Source: Conus ventricosus (taxonomy: Eukaryota > Mollusca > Gastropoda > Neogastropoda > Conidae). From it: 64,000 bases of DNA. Below the pieces are notes generated by a model, which was not told where the DNA came from, did no database searches, and saw only the letters and a list, made by a program, of their open reading frames with translations. The translations under genes and the position numbers were made by a program. The DNA lies in assembly GCA_018398815.1 (NCBI GenBank), contig CM031611.1:45767394-45831393 (forward strand), given 5' to 3'. This document shows positions 9,368 through 21,730 of the stretch, in pieces; position 1 is the stretch's first letter; every line of letters begins with the position of its first letter.

Positions 9368-10479
9368 GGGTGGAAAAAATTTTCTCCAGAAAATTTTTTT
9401 TTAACGGATATACAACTTCTCTTAAAACAATCTTCAGCCATGACTCTCAAAACTGTGTATCCATCACACATGATTCACCAAATTAATAATCAACGTATAG
9501 AATCAATCATCATGATCCACCATAAATAGCATCTTTCACATTTCAGTTTTTATATAAAAAAAATCATAATTGATCACACCTCTCACCAAATACGTTTCAC
9601 AAATTACATGGATAAAACAACTAGGATATTAACAATTCAAGTACAAATGTGTTTATATATAAGAATGTGTGAAGCACATATTTCCCATGATCTTTGTCTC
9701 ACACATATGTACAAAACCTCATGAAAATGAGAATATTTTAAGTGTAAACGTTTCTCAATAGACATGTAAACAAAATGAACAGTTTAAACGTAGTTTTTCC
9801 CCCACATGTAATGTTATAGTCCATCATTGAAACAAGAGAAACATATTTCCCATTGTTGACAATTAACTAATAAAACATGGGTTTTGTCTCACTGCACAAT
9901 CAAAACCTGTGTATATACTTTCTAAAAATTTCAAAATGGAGTGACTGAAGGCGGCGAACGATGCACGATTAGGAATAGAGTTTTTTGAAACTTACCGCCA
10001 ATGACAATGACAATGTCTTGTGCTTTGTTTGTTCATTGTCATTGGCGATAAGTTCTAAAACTCTATTTCCTATCCATTTCTAAAGAGTTATTTGCTCCTC
10101 ACACATACATATTTTCATCTTCACAAGCAAGTTAGACAGAAATAGTACATGATTTTTCCCATTGTTTACCAAAGAATAAGCAAAGAATAAATATGTTTAA
10201 TCCACATCAAAGAGTTGTTTGCTTGGTAAAACTATAGTCAACTTCAACAAGCAAATTAAGCATAAATACCACTTGATTTAAATAGTCGTATCATACCAAA
10301 TGCCACTGTCAACTGTGAGAACACTCAGCTCATCATAAGAAAGAAAAAAACAGGAATAGCTCTTTCCCTTGCAGACAGTTACATATGTCCATGAATATTC
10401 ATGCACGTGACCAATAATTCTGCCATGGACATTTTGTGTTCAAGGGGCATGTTCAACGTAAATGGAATTCCTGCAATGA
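9368..10479. other. 3' non-coding part of retrotransposon 1
   Basis: AT-rich sequence between RNase H and the 3' LTR with no recognisable domain. The only structure is the hairpin at 9,970-10,072. Confidence 0.6.
9970..10072. repeat. foldback hairpin (possible MITE) inside retrotransposon 1
   Basis: Left arm TAGGAATAGAGTTTTTTG then AACTTACCGCCAATGAC; right arm GTCATTGGCGATAAGTTCT then AAACTCTATTTCCTA. The arms pair over about 37-40 bp with a few mismatches around a loop of roughly 18-20 nt. No obvious target-site duplication. Confidence 0.7.
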
Positions 10480-10935
10480 CAAAGTCCACGTAATAATCTG
10501 CTGTTCTTAGTTTTTTGACGATTGCAAGAAAGTCAATGGCTCTGTGGTCAGTCAGTAACCGAAACTGTCGTCAGTCAAGAACCTGGCGAACTGCTCACAT
10601 GCCATCAATAGTCCAAGCACTCTCTCGCACTAGTGGAGTATTTCACTGTGTCTTTGAGAATTCATACTGGCGTATTGCACGGGATGTAACAAAGCACTTT
10701 TTTCTGGTAGCAGTACCGCTCCCATTCCGTTGAACTGGCCTCGGTTCTAACTAAAGTCTCTGAGAGGGAGGGGTAACAACAGAAACAGGAAATGTGTTTG
10801 AGGGTGTTCAGAACACAACTCCAAAAGCCTTCTGGCCACTCATCAGACACCACAATACTTTTGTTCTTCGTCCCTTTCGTAGTTCCGTCAAAGGAGGCCG
10901 TCAGGGACGCAAAGTGAAGGTACATATTGTCTATA
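10480..10935 (-). pseudogene. RNase H domain remnant, retrotransposon 1
   Basis: Two frame segments are recognisable. At about 10,720-10,770 the minus strand reads LVRTEASSTEW, the degraded form of the first catalytic Asp region of Ty3/Gypsy RNase H (usually TDAS). At about 10,518-10,570 it reads FRLLTDHRAIDFL, the TDH block of the same fold. RNase H would degrade the RNA strand of the RNA-DNA hybrid during reverse transcription. Frameshifts between the segments and the loss of the first Asp show it is dead. It lies directly downstream of RT. Confidence 0.75.
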
Positions 10936-10939
10936 GTAA

Positions 10940-11770
10940 GAACAACAATCGATGAGTGACCGATTGTTTCTTGTAGTGGGTTTAAGTAAAGATTAAATCT
11001 TTTCCACTTCTTTCCTTAGGGCATCATTTTCCCACTGAACTAGTGTGACCCAAAACGCTAGAGTTTGAAAACCGGCACGAAATTTGGATGGTCTCGCAAG
11101 TCAAACAAAACTTCTGAGTCTGGACAAAAAAAACAGTCTCGTAAGTTAGAAAGGAAGGTCACTCATGCCTTTGCAGCCAACAAATGTCATCAAAAAAAAC
11201 TGACTGCCCACATTCATGGAGTTTCAGGGTTCGCAACATTCTTAGCAAAAGACGCTGGGAGGAGGGCATTTTGCAAACGAATGGCGAATTTTCGTCCATT
11301 GGAAACGACCCAAAAGGTGTTTGAAATGCTGTCTTTTCCTTGTCCAGCTGTCAACCCTTGGCATTGCCCAGTATCCTTTAGTCAAGTCTACTTTCACAAA
11401 ATAAATTTCCTTTGAGAGCTGACACAGAAGGTTATCACTTGTCTGGGATGGGCTTGGCATCGAACACAGTGATCTTATTTAAATTTCTGTAATTCGATGC
11501 AGAAAGACCGAGCATCAGGTTTGTCCACCAATACAACTGGTGAGCTGTACGGAGATGTAGAAGGGTTATACCTTTAAATCAGATTACTTTGATATCTCTT
11601 TCGCCACCCTCTTTTTTTGCAAATGGGGAGGGGGTATGGTCTGGTCGCTTGTATTTTCCGTAGTTAAACTGAATACTAATGTTTTTAGGGTTTCAATACC
11701 AGTCACATGTCCCTGGGGTATCTAAGTCAACACATCCTGAAAGTCGTTCAAAATTTCTTTGGAGCTGTTC
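10940..11770 (-). pseudogene. reverse transcriptase remnant, retrotransposon 1
   Basis: Minus-strand pieces in different frames: SSPVVLVDKPDA near 11,540, FDAKPIPD near 11,450, YFVKVDLTKGYW near 11,370-11,400, TAFQTPFGSF near 11,300 and SYYRQYVPSL near 10,925-10,955. These are, in the right order, the fingers and palm blocks and the C-terminal connection of Ty3/Gypsy RT. The YxDD block is not intact. It is preceded by a short linker that follows the integrase C-terminus at about 12,040 with no LTR between, so integrase and RT belong to one polyprotein in this order. Confidence 0.82.
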
Positions 11771-12039
11771 TGTCGACTGAAGCAATTCATTCGACAAAAT
11801 ACATCATCAGGGTGTTTTCCCCTTTAACAGACAGAGTAGGAAGGGGTACAACCTTATCAGCACTGGGCTAGCTGTACACCTCCTACCCTTTGTCTGTTTT
11901 CACAACCTTTGATCTGGTCCCTGTACGTTACATTGGGTACAAATCATCACTGGATTATAATCTATCATGTTGACATCAGTTTCTGACATAGGAATATCAT
12001 TCACCTGACCTGGTTGTTGGCACATTTGTTACGTTAACT

Positions 12040-13251
12040 ACCTTCTTTCAACATGTTCACATGGAATACTTCTCAGTGTTTGCCATTTGAATTTTAATTA
12101 ACTGCAGCAAGTTTATCGACCACCTGAAAAGGACCCTTCCCACATAACACGAAGCTTGTTATGTTCATCAGTGGCTAGTACAAGGACTTTATCCCTACAC
12201 TGAAGGAACGTGCTTTGCTTTTCTGTCTGCAAAGACCTTGTACACATCTGTTTATTCTATCAGCTGATGTTGAGCAAGCTCACATGCATCTTCAAACGAT
12301 TATGCAGTTCATAAACGTATTGGTAAACAGTTTTACTGTCAGTATGTCCGTCTTTTTCGTCCATTGTGTCATCATAGATCCAAAGGGCTCCACTCCGCTT
12401 GGTAAGTGTCGAAAAGAAGCTCGAAATGGTGAGAATCCCGCGTTTCGTTCTTTTCGGCATTTCTCTGTATGCGAAAAGCAAAGCTGTTATGGAAACGATC
12501 CCATTCATGGGTTCTGCCTTGCAATTTTCAACATGGACATTAACGGTTCCATGAAACGTTCAACCATGCCATTCGATTGGGGATGATATGGTTGGTGGAA
12601 AATGGAAGGAGATTGACAACGTCTGTTAAATTTCTCTCATGCGCTCGGAAATGAATTGCGTTCCACATGAGAGAATTTTCGTCTGGAAGAACCCACTCTG
12701 GAAAAAAATCGCAAGTAAGGCTTCAGCGACAGACACGTATCAATTTTTTCAGTGGAATCGCTTCTGGATACCTTGTCGCTGTACCCAAAGTTAAGATATA
12801 GCGATATCCGGAAGGAAGGACGGGTGGTAACGGCCACCAAGATCAATAGCCACCCTTCCGAACTGGGCGGGAATGAGAGGCATTTGGTGCAAAGGTGCAC
12901 ATGGGACGCGACGTTCTGAGACGTTCTTTTGGCAGATGTCACATGAGCGGCAGTATCTGTACCTTCCTTTGTAGACAACCTGGCCCAATAAAAAGAATCA
13001 AGAACTATCTTTAATGTTCTTTTGATTCCACAGTGACCGCGAACACATGCCTCATGAGCCGCGTTGTAGTACTGTTTCTCTAAGTGGCTTTGGAACGCAC
13101 AACTTGTTTGTGTCCTGTCCAGGTACACACCTGGTAGTGTAGAGAATGTCAGAGTCAGTAGTGTACGTTGGTTTGTCCTTTGGTTTATGTCGTGACAGGT
13201 CTGTTTAGCAGCAGAAAGTATTGTCGTCAGCGTATCGTCTTTCCCCGGCAT
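12040..13251 (-). pseudogene. integrase remnant, retrotransposon 1
   Basis: The N-terminal zinc-binding region is seen as GHCGIKRTL at about 13,035 and CRSCDICQKN at about 12,940 (the CxxC half). The catalytic core follows in several frames (FGRVAIDLGG at about 12,840-12,870, FFSRVG near 12,705, LLFAYREMPKRT near 12,480). The C-terminal GPF module is at about 12,120-12,155 (WEGPFQVVDKL), with HVNMLK near 12,050. Order and spacing match a full-length Ty3/Gypsy integrase, broken by frameshifts. The enzyme would insert the cDNA. It sits between protease and RT. Confidence 0.82.
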
Positions 13252-13334
13252 TTGTTTTAGATCATCTGGGGTAATCTGGTAGTTATCCAGTTTTGAGACT
13301 TTTAGCGGCTTGGTAGCTTTCCCTGACTTCTATG

Positions 13335-13700
13335 TTATCTAGACTCACAAGACAAGGAAGAACGATTCTCCAGCACCACCCTGTACTGTAGCGACACTGG
13401 AAAATGCCCAAGAATCAAGTCGACAGACTGGGTTATCATAACACAGGGCGGTGAGAAAACCGGCGTAGATACGGTGTATCGACCGAAATTCGCCCAGCGG
13501 AAACGTTTCCAATCTTGCTCCAATCGACCAACACTGTTTTGGACAGTGTCGAGATAGGTTTAGAAGCACGGAAAGATTTTCTTTACACCAGCGGTTGGTG
13601 CACCCAGCTGTCTGCAAAACCACGCTGCAATCCGTTGATTGGCTCTCCGTTTTCCAACACCAGTCCATCAACCGTTGATGTGGTGCCAAAACAAGGCTTC
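13335..13700 (-). pseudogene. aspartic protease remnant, retrotransposon 1
   Basis: Minus-strand GCTNRWCKEN near 13,600 fits the region after a degraded D-S/T-G active site. AGFLTALCYDNPV (about 13,430-13,470) and DLILGHFP (about 13,400-13,425) match the C-terminal part of protease in Gmr1-like elements. The pieces are in different frames. It would cleave the Gag-Pol polyprotein. Confidence 0.6.
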
Positions 13701-14121
13701 TTCACACTCAGTGGAGGACTTAATGCGGATTTGAATCATTTGGTTTGAAAGGGCCATTCTTTTTCAAAAGGAACTTGCATCACATAAGAAAACATCGCAT
13801 TGGTACTGATCGGCAGCTGATGATTTTGTGAACTTTGGTTCTGTCACGAACTGGCCCCAACGGTCTACGCGGTGATGGTCGTTGTCACGACCTCGGACCG
13901 TTTGCTGAGGAGCAACGGGTCTTTCCGGCGGTGAGTATGGTACTGACGAAAGTCACTCGAACCGCGGAAGATCCCGTCCGTTCCTTAGGATAGGTATATG
14001 TCCTTGAGGACATCAGAAATGACCCCGATATCCTTTCCTGTAACTTCCCTGTCCGATGGGATAGTACATGAACGCATGAGAACCTCAAAGATTAGGAAAA
14101 TTCTCCTTTCTAGCCACGCCC

Positions 14122-14900
14122 TTATCTGGCGTGAGCGATACAATACTGATCAGCAATCTGACACATTTCCTCAACGCTTTCAAAATTGCCTTTCTTTAAG
14201 GGAAATGTGGCCGATCTTTGGCTCACGCTCTGGAAAAGTTGTTCTCTACGAAGGAGATCTCGCAGTTGACTGTAAAGTTTTGGTTCGTTTTGATAAATCG
14301 ATCCATCGATCCAAACATGACTATACGGGTTAGAAACGACGGAAAACGATTTCTCCTTTGTCAGGGCGCATAGACACGGCAACGGTTCGCGAAAACGATA
14401 GCAGACATTGACATTTCTTGAAGTTCTTCTTTCACTGATCCAGTAATTTTTGATTTCGCCGCGAGTGTGTGGAACAGTGCCAAAGCGTACCCTTAAACAA
14501 CCGACGCAATATACAATGTCCACTTTCCTTTGGCCAACCACAAGCGTTGGTGACTTTCAAACGGAAAAGAAAACTATGATGTCATCCGTTTTTTATCGCA
14601 AGGCGGTAACTTTGGGAATTTTGCTGATTTTGATTGAGGCGCGCTTGCGAACGACTGGTGAGCTGGTGGAAGGTTCTCTCGAGCCTGTATTCTTCTTAAT
14701 TTCCAGCAGCAGTCTCTAATTCTAACTGCGCTCAACTTAAATTGACGTTCTTTATCTTCGCTTCCTCTGTAGTCTTTTTTCTTCAACTAGCTTCCCTTTG
14801 TATCTTTTTTCTTCAAATTCCGGTCCCTATGTAATCTTTCTTTCTTCAACTTCAGCTTCCCTCTGTAATCTTCTTTCTTCACTTTCTAGTTTCCTTTGAT
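14122..14900 (-). pseudogene. gag remnant, retrotransposon 1
   Basis: The N-terminal part (about 14,730-14,900) is a Lys/Glu/Arg-rich coiled-coil-like segment built from imperfect 40-45 bp repeats (TTCTTCAACT..CTTCCCTNTGTAATC on the plus strand). Next comes FPKLPP near 14,600 at the start of a structured domain, and later FESVEEMCQIADQYCIAHAR (14,122-14,180), resembling the SCAN-like capsid region of this retroelement lineage. I found no intact CCHC zinc knuckle between 13,880 and 14,120. Heavily frameshifted. Confidence 0.65.
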
Positions 14901-14949
14901 TTTTCTTCTCTCTCTCTTAGCCTGTCTGCCCTATCTATGCATGGTTGCC

Positions 14950-16433
14950 ATAGTGGTAAGTTTTTCTCCATAAAACCCAAGCGTTCCGCTTGTTGAACAT
15001 ATTTTATCAAAATCATCCTTAATGAACCGTCAACAGAAATAACACAAAACAGTTCTAAGTATGAATTAAAATAAGCGATATATGATGATGTTTTATGTTT
15101 CACAAAACGTAATATAGTATATACAAATAAAGAATTTCACACTTTCGGTTTATTAAACAGAAAACGGACTTCTAAAACAAGGTAGATATGAAAACACAAG
15201 GATGTATTTTCCGAAGTATTTGTTTTCAAAAACAGGTTATCAATATGTAATTAAAAAAAAAATTGAGTTCAATGCTAATCTGTTTTTTTCCTAAGAAAGG
15301 CAAAACACAAATAAAGTTTTTCCGAAAATAAATTCTTTATAAAGTTTTTAGTTCTTAAATGTTTCTTGTTGTCAGTCTTCTTACTTACAAATGCATTTAC
15401 AAAACACGATGTTTCGCTTATACGTATAAATGAATATAAATTTACAAAACAAATGAGCACAAACAATTAAAAAGCGGGGATGAGAAACACAAACTAGCGG
15501 AAATCCTACCTAGAGATGAAAATGTTGAAAAGAAAACTAGATAGGAGGCTATATTGAGGAGAAGGTTTACGAGGTTTTGAAAAAAGGGGGTGAAAAGGAA
15601 ATGAAAGGATACACCGGAGCGGAACAGTGAGATGAACTCAAGACAAGCAAAAGAAGCCCTCAGACGCACCCTAGTGGTCACTGATCTCCGTGGAAATGGA
15701 GACGGGAAAAACAAATCATGCCAGTATACACAATTACTACAGTAATAATACAAAATGATACACAATCAATCAATAAATACACATTCAACCCAAACGCAAA
15801 GCAAAAATCACAACACCAAAAAAACAATAGAAGTAATTTATTAGAGGAGTCTTCCCCGCACTTGTCAACCTCTGTCCAGATTGCGAAGGAGACAAGGTCG
15901 GTTAACAAATCTGGGCAAAGGGGACTATTTGAAAAGAAACGCTAGGACAGAAAGAAAAAATTAACAAAAAAATCTAAAAGGAATCACGGCTGTCACTCTT
16001 GAACTAATCGCCTCAAGTCGCGAGCAGCGGTGGGCGCACGATCGGGAAAAAAAGTAGGCACTTACAAACAAAACCACTAGCAAAACTCAGTCAGACATAA
16101 AAGAGGGGGGGGGGGAGAATTCCTCACTCGCATCATAAACAGAAAAAAAAACAAATGCAAATAACAGTAAAACAATTAAACTTTCTTTTCTTTTTTTTTC
16201 TTCCTCAAACCCTTGAGGGTACAAATAGCATTTTTTTTTTCAGGCCCAGGGGTATATAAATTACAATTCTTTCCTCTTTTTTCCATTCCCTCAAACCCTT
16301 GAGGGTACAAATAGAATTATTTTTTCTCAGGCTCCCAAGGGCACAAATAGAAATCCGTCCTCTGAAGTACAAATAGAAATCTTTCTTCTTTTTTTTTACC
16401 AGGGGAACAAAACGGCCGAGCTAGTCGGCTTCG
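14950..16433. other. leader region of retrotransposon 1
   Basis: AT-rich, no domain recognised on either strand. The motif CAAACCCTTGAGGGTACAAATAG is repeated at about 16,207 and 16,291. A G run occurs at about 16,106-16,116. Probably the long 5' untranslated leader. Confidence 0.6.
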
Positions 16434-16446
16434 GTCGGGGTCACCA
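16434..16446 (-). other. primer binding site, tRNA-Trp type
   Basis: Minus strand reads TGGTGACCCCGAC directly after the 5' LTR end (...GTGACA). This equals the complement of the 3' end of animal tRNA-Trp, including the CCA, over 13 nt before diverging. Identification is from memory of tRNA-Trp sequence. Confidence 0.7.
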
Positions 16447-17538
16447 TGTCACTACTGTCACTTTTGCACACATGCGTCATGACAGCGTTACTCCATACGC
16501 ACACGCAACTTTCCAATAAACCAAAAGGCGCACTACCGAATGTTTTTCTTCTCCCTCTCCTTCAGGGAAAAAACACTTTACTAAATCAATATCAAACATT
16601 TATAAAACGATTTTATTTATGTATCTCACTATACACTGAAGAGATAACTTAAGTGATCCCCAGTTTCTATTATAAAGTCTCATTGGCCTTCAAACAACAT
16701 TGGCCTAAGAATCCAGACCTGGAGAATAAAATAATTCTTTCATCTTGATGCTATACCTGATCAGAATTTGGACTTGCTCCATACCATCATGATTCCCTGT
16801 CTCTCTGAGGGACGTGTATCGCCCCTTGATTTCCCGTCATGGAGATATGAGTTCGGCTTCTTCCCTCGACTTCTCCTGTCACTGAGAGTGATTGACGTTC
16901 CCATCCTCTCCCTCGTCTTATCCTGTCTCTGGAGAAATGACGAGTTCCAACTCCTCTCCCTGGAGTCGTTAATTGCCGGGCTGAACTACCGGTGTGTTCC
17001 CCCACACCATGGCCATCTTTAACCCCCTCACGGGGTGAAAGGTGAAGGGCGAAGGGTGAAGGGCTGAAACACGAATAAGGTTCGTGTAAGTAACCTGCTT
17101 CCCAATTTAATTATGAATTCTTTCTTTCTCTTTTCTTTAAGTTTTCCCCTGTAGCTTTCCCCAACTATCTATCGCTCACCTGGTAATGACTGGTCAGCAG
17201 TGAGGACCAGCGTCCTGACAGGTTCGAGTCTCTAGGCCATCTGCGGGGCTAAAACCGATTCTTTCCTCCCTCCTCCTAGTGAGTGCATACTCAGTGTTCA
17301 AAACACATGACCAGCACTTTACCAGCTCTTGTTAAACTATCACTCAGTGGTCACTTTCACCCAATGACCACGCTTCTTTCTTTGAGTATATCTCACAATT
17401 ATTTGGGGACGCCCGCTACACTAGTCAAGCCACATGAATATTCTTCCTTTTTAGTTGTGGCATGGGGAAATGATTCATATCACTAACTACATGTGATGGA
17501 GCGTCACATGCCTTGATGTGAGGCTACGTCACATGACA
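16447..17538 (-). repeat. 5' LTR of retrotransposon 1
   Basis: Direct copy of 8,278-9,356 with many substitutions and 1-4 bp indels (for example CTCCTGTCACTGAGAGTG against CTCCTGTCTTGGAGTG), showing an old insertion or poor consensus. Confidence 0.88.
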
Positions 17539-18205
17539 ACCCCCTACACATTTTGCTAATTTAGAAACCCAACGTCCCATAAGCCGAAACTAGCGGAATG
17601 ATACCGCATATTCCTCTCCCCTCCCCCCACCCCCTCGCCCCCTCCAAGGTACGGATTTTGATTGGAAGGGGAGAGAAACTGTCCGTTTAAGACTATCTGA
17701 AAGGTTGGCGCCCGCTATGTCGCCATCCCGTTTAGTCACATCCGCCAAATCACCAACCCGCAATGTTGCCGTCCCGTTGTCACATCCCGCAAAGTCGCCG
17801 TCCCGCTGTGTCGCCGCCGCCTCCTATCCCTCCCCCGTCTCTCTCACTCTGACACGCACACACACATACACATCTCCCTCTTTCTCTGTCTGTCTGTCTC
17901 TCTTTCTCTGAATGTCTCTCACACACACACACGCGCGGTTTCTGTCGCTCACCATGGTCTTGTTCACCCACACCTGATCACATTGGTATTTCCGCACGTT
18001 GCTTATCACAAATCAATATCCGCGCCTGAGATTCTTATTACTTTTCTGTATCCGGATATGAGCCATTTAAGAGTAGCTTCGACAGGGGGTGCTCTGTCAT
18101 GAGATTGCCGTATGTCAAACCGTAGAGATGACCCATTCAAAATGTGGGCACACTTTGACCACTCTTGCTTCCTGTTGGGATTTGTAAAACATTGGCTCAA
18201 TGATT

Positions 18206-18244
<39 letters not shown>

Positions 18245-18884
18245 CCTTTCATACCCTCTTCTCGCACAAGAGCTGCTTTCCGTCAGAGATCAAAGTCAGT
18301 TTTGTAGCAGAAAAAAAATATTTAGAATCTCCTAGAATGCAAACGGGAGGGTACGTGCTTTTAGATTTAAGTATTGCAGCTTTTAACGAAAAGAAAAATC
18401 TTGTGAAATCGGAGACACAAAAGGAAATCTAAGATTTCATTTTCTGTCTTCCTACCTATCTCTACCCATTACCTGTCGATCAGGGCTTTATCTATTATTG
18501 TTACTGTTATTATTTTTATGACTATTGCTATTATTAAAATTGTTGCTGTTGTATATTTATAGCGCTTTCTTCTCATTTCCGGATTCCCCATCTGAGTGCC
18601 CTGGCAGGACGTTAGTGTTTATGATTGTTTACCTGGAGGTGGCTAGTTGTTCTATGACCAGACTAACCAGAAAAAGGCCCGCTATGAGTTCACCCAGGAG
18701 ACAAACGTCGACACCACATGGGCCTAACACTTGATTTGGTTCACAACTAGATCTTGATGGTCCCCTATGGCTATTGGTTAAGCTTTTGTTTTTTAAAGAG
18801 TTTAGCATTCTCTGTCGCTCTCTCCTGTTTTCTTAGAGATTGCGAAATTTTTTGTCATGACGATAGGTTTGCTTGCATGCCCTT
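17539..18884. other. inter-element sequence with minisatellite and 37-G run
   Basis: At 17,700-17,820 a degenerate roughly 17-18 bp repeat (CGCCGTCCCGCTGTGT, CACATCCCGCAAAGT) is visible. (CA)n and (CT)n tracts lie at 17,850-17,935 and an uninterrupted G run at 18,207-18,243. No supported gene. Confidence 0.7.
18880..18884. repeat. left TSD of retrotransposon 2
   Basis: CCCTT immediately before the LTR, repeated at 27,607-27,611. Confidence 0.9.
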
Positions 18885-20233
18885 TGTCGCGGTCAAGGTC
18901 CGTGAATCAAGGATGTGAGGGTGGAAGAGGAGAGAGGGACAGGCTGGGCACAACACTCACCGACCACACACTCAAACCACTCGTGGAAAACAAAATAAAC
19001 CAAATAAGCAATTTATTAAATTAATGAAAATATCTCGTTCACACCTAGCGGAGGAGGGACGACTATCAAGAAGAGGGAGGATAGAGATAAATTGGAAAAG
19101 AAGGGAAAATAGAAGATGACAGCCACCTAAAAGAAGATATCTACTTAATGGACAAAATAACCCAACAAAAGACCCCGCACCCTGGCCCAGGGAACAAATA
19201 AATTTAAACCCTAAACACTAATATATCCCAAAATAAAGAAGGAAGAAAGGACAGGGGAGAAACAATTAAACGAAGGACGAAACGGGGTCTACCCCAGCCA
19301 CACAAAGCATATTCACCAACATTCGCATACTTATACAGTTCATGAACACTTAGTATATTCACACATATACCCTCACAAACATCACAGCCATACAGAATGT
19401 CTCCCACACGCCAGGCATCGCCAAACACCGCCCATACACAGCTAGAAACAAACTTAACTTTAAAGTCCTTTCCATGTCCGAGCAGGGAGACACTGGTGCA
19501 CACCAAAGCAGCTGATACGCTCAGGAAGGGCGTTCTGGCCTCGCTCTTGGCACCACGATCAGCGTCCGCTCCTCTTCATACTGCTCTAGGAATGGGCATC
19601 CAGAACGGTGTCTGGATCGGCACCACGTCAACCAACGAAAAACAAAAACGCCCAGAACGGCGGGTGGAAAGGAGGGGAAAAAGTGGCCCCCGACAGGCTG
19701 ATCCTCGGCGAAGAGACTGTCCGGGACCTCGGAGCCAACAGCACCAGCAGCCCTTCACCATGGGATGGCCGACGGCTGGTTACCCCCAGCAAAGAGGGTC
19801 AAGATAAATACTTGGTGGGCAGAATAGGGATTCCTCTCTCTAACCCTAAGACTACCACCGTCAGGCAGACAAGTGGCCTTCGTCACAGGTTATAAAATGC
19901 CTCCCCAAAAGAGAACGTGGTCTCTCCACTCGTGGCTCCAATCCGAGTAAAGTAAGAATTTTTCCCAAACGCCAGCTGCCGATCAAAGGGGAATAACTTC
20001 CAACGACTCGGTGAGCTCTCCACGGGTTTTCACAACTATCAGGGTATCTCACAGAAAGCGATGTCCATGCGGTGCAGAAGGATGCATGCAAACCGCACGG
20101 ACGGGCAGACCTTTCTCCCTGAAACGTTGACAACACACAGCTGCCCATCCCTCTTTTACACAAAAAAAATAAAGGTGGCAACAAACTGACAAACTTACAT
20201 TAAAAGCGGATGGATGGCTGTCCGTCCGTGACA
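18885..20233 (-). repeat. 3' LTR of retrotransposon 2
   Basis: 1,349 bp, matching 26,259-27,606 with scattered single-base differences. The minus strand has AATAAATTGC near 19,010, a plausible polyadenylation signal about 125 bp from the LTR's 3' end. Confidence 0.95.
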
Positions 20234-20250
20234 ACACCCCCCACCCAAAA
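20234..20250 (-). other. polypurine tract of retrotransposon 2
   Basis: Minus strand reads TTTTGGGTGGGGGGTGT directly before the LTR start TGTCACGG. Confidence 0.75.
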
Positions 20251-20369
20251 GGCCTGTGCACTGAGGCACAGTCCCCTGCAGCCTTCCAGCACCGCTGGCT
20301 TCAAGCATACAGAGAGGTCACACTAACACAAATGAGACTGGGCGAAAACTTGGTAAATTTCAGAGTGCA

Positions 20370-20860
20370 TGGGAAGAATCTTCATTGCATTCGACTCACG
20401 AAGTCTGCCTCCACATTGTCCTTCCCAGGAATATGTCGGAACCTGAAGGCATGACTTTGAAGCTCGACCGCCCAGCCCATCAGTCGACGACTTACTGGAC
20501 GAATTTTGTGCAGGTAGGCCAAGGATGGTGGTCGGACTCTAGAATGAATTCCTTGCCGTAGAGATACGGATAGAAGCAGCTGACGGCCCACACCACGGCC
20601 AGACACTCCAACTCGATGGTGTGGTGGTTTAATTCTGCTCCCGTCAACTTCTTGCTGGCATAGGATATGGGAAGCAGACCTCGACCTTGGTCTTGGAGTA
20701 GAGCAGCCCCGAGCCCAATTCTGGATGCATCTGTGCGAAGCACGAAAGTGGCGTCAGGGTCTGCAAGTTGCAGCACTGGCTGTCTGGATATAGCGTCCTT
20801 CAGCTCCCTGAAAGCCTTCACGTCTTCCTCCTTCCAATCCAGATTTCCAGGCTTTCGAGC
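20370..20860 (-). CDS. RNase H domain, retrotransposon 2 pol
   Basis: Open in one frame over 20,492-20,821, then continuing in another frame to about 20,380. Visible blocks: FVLRTDASRIGLGAALLQ (first catalytic Asp in TDAS), then ELECLAVVWAV with the catalytic Glu, then ESDHHP where the usual TDH block occurs, and finally HIPGKDNVEADFVSR, the conserved C-terminus with the last Asp. It would remove RNA from the RNA-DNA hybrid. One frameshift near 20,500 is visible and could be a base-call error. It follows RT directly and is the last domain before the polypurine tract. Confidence 0.85.
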
Positions 20861-20929
20861 AGTGGTTTTGTCGGTAAGGGGCTTTGCTGTCTCTGCAAAG
20901 TGAGGTACAAACTTTCGGTAATATCCGAC

Positions 20930-21730
20930 CAGGCCCAGGAATGAACGGAGCCCCCTTCTTAGTCTTGGGTGGCTGAGCGTCCTCGATTCTTCCTCCCTTG
21001 TCGGGCTCTGGCAGAAGTACCCCTGCCAACAACATGACCCAAAACGGCACCTCTGACTCCCCTATCCTGCACTTGGTAGGGCGTGCGGCGAGTTGCACTT
21101 CTCGGAGACGATGAAATAGTTTCCTTAGCAAGCGCAGATGTTCCCCCCATGTTACAGTTGCCAAAAGTAGATCATCGATGAATTTTATGAGCTTCATTCA
21201 TTTCCAGTGGCTGTAAACATGAGCCGCATGATACGGCTAAACACTGCACCTGCAGTCTTGAGTCCAAACGGCATAACTTGGAACTGAAACTGACCCTCAG
21301 GCGTAGTAAATGCAGTTTTCTCCCTGTCCGCAGGATCCATTGGGATCTGCCAATAGCCTTTTGCCAAGTCAAGTTTGCTGAAGTACTGGGCCTTGGCCAA
21401 CTGAGCGAAGATCTTTCCCATGTCTGGCATTGGCTCTGCATCGAACTTGAGAACTCGATTCAACCTTCGGAAGTCCACGCAAAATCTCATTCGGCCATCA
21501 GGTTTCTTGACCAGTAGAATAGGCGAGGAATAAGGGGAACTGCAACGCTCGGTGACGTTCATTCGCAACATGTCCTGAATTTCAGCGTTGATGGCAGCGG
21601 ACTGCGACAGGGGTAGTGGGTACTGTTTTACTCGAATGGGTTCCTGCTGAGTGAGAACCAGAGTACAATTTCCCAGGTTGCAACGCAGTGGTACGTCGGT
21701 CAAAACATCAGCATACTCTTGGCACAACAT
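20930..21730 (-). CDS. reverse transcriptase, retrotransposon 2 pol
   Basis: The frame is open for 178 codons over 21,194-21,730 and includes SPYSSPILLVKKPDG, MRFCVDFRRLN, YFSKLDLAKGYWQIPM and MPFGLKTAGAVFSRIM, the fingers and first palm blocks of Ty3/Gypsy RT. A frameshift near 21,190 moves reading to the frame with KFIDDLLLAT (21,155-21,185), where FIDD is the YxDD catalytic pair, then frame changes continue to 20,930. Upstream EYADVLTDVP is the usual pre-RT linker. Nearly intact compared with element 1. Confidence 0.9.

Larger units (their letters stand above)
8278..17538 (-). mobile_element. Ty3/Gypsy-type LTR retrotransposon 1 (old, integrase upstream of RT)
   Basis: Two direct repeats of about 1.08-1.09 kb (8,278-9,356 and 16,447-17,538) bound a 7.1 kb internal region coding on the minus strand. 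LTR ends are TGTCAC...ATGACA. The tRNA-Trp-type primer site abuts the right (5') LTR and a purine-rich tract abuts the left (3') LTR. Read 5' to 3' on the minus strand the domains are gag, protease, integrase, reverse transcriptase, RNase H, which is Gmr1-like order. All frames carry multiple stops and frameshifts, so the copy is inactive. No matching TSD is visible (left flank TCGAT, right flank ACCCC). Confidence 0.88.

Noticed and set aside
8278..17538. Target-site duplication for retrotransposon 1
   Set aside because: Flanking pentamers TCGAT and ACCCC do not match; the age of the element or a recombination may explain this.
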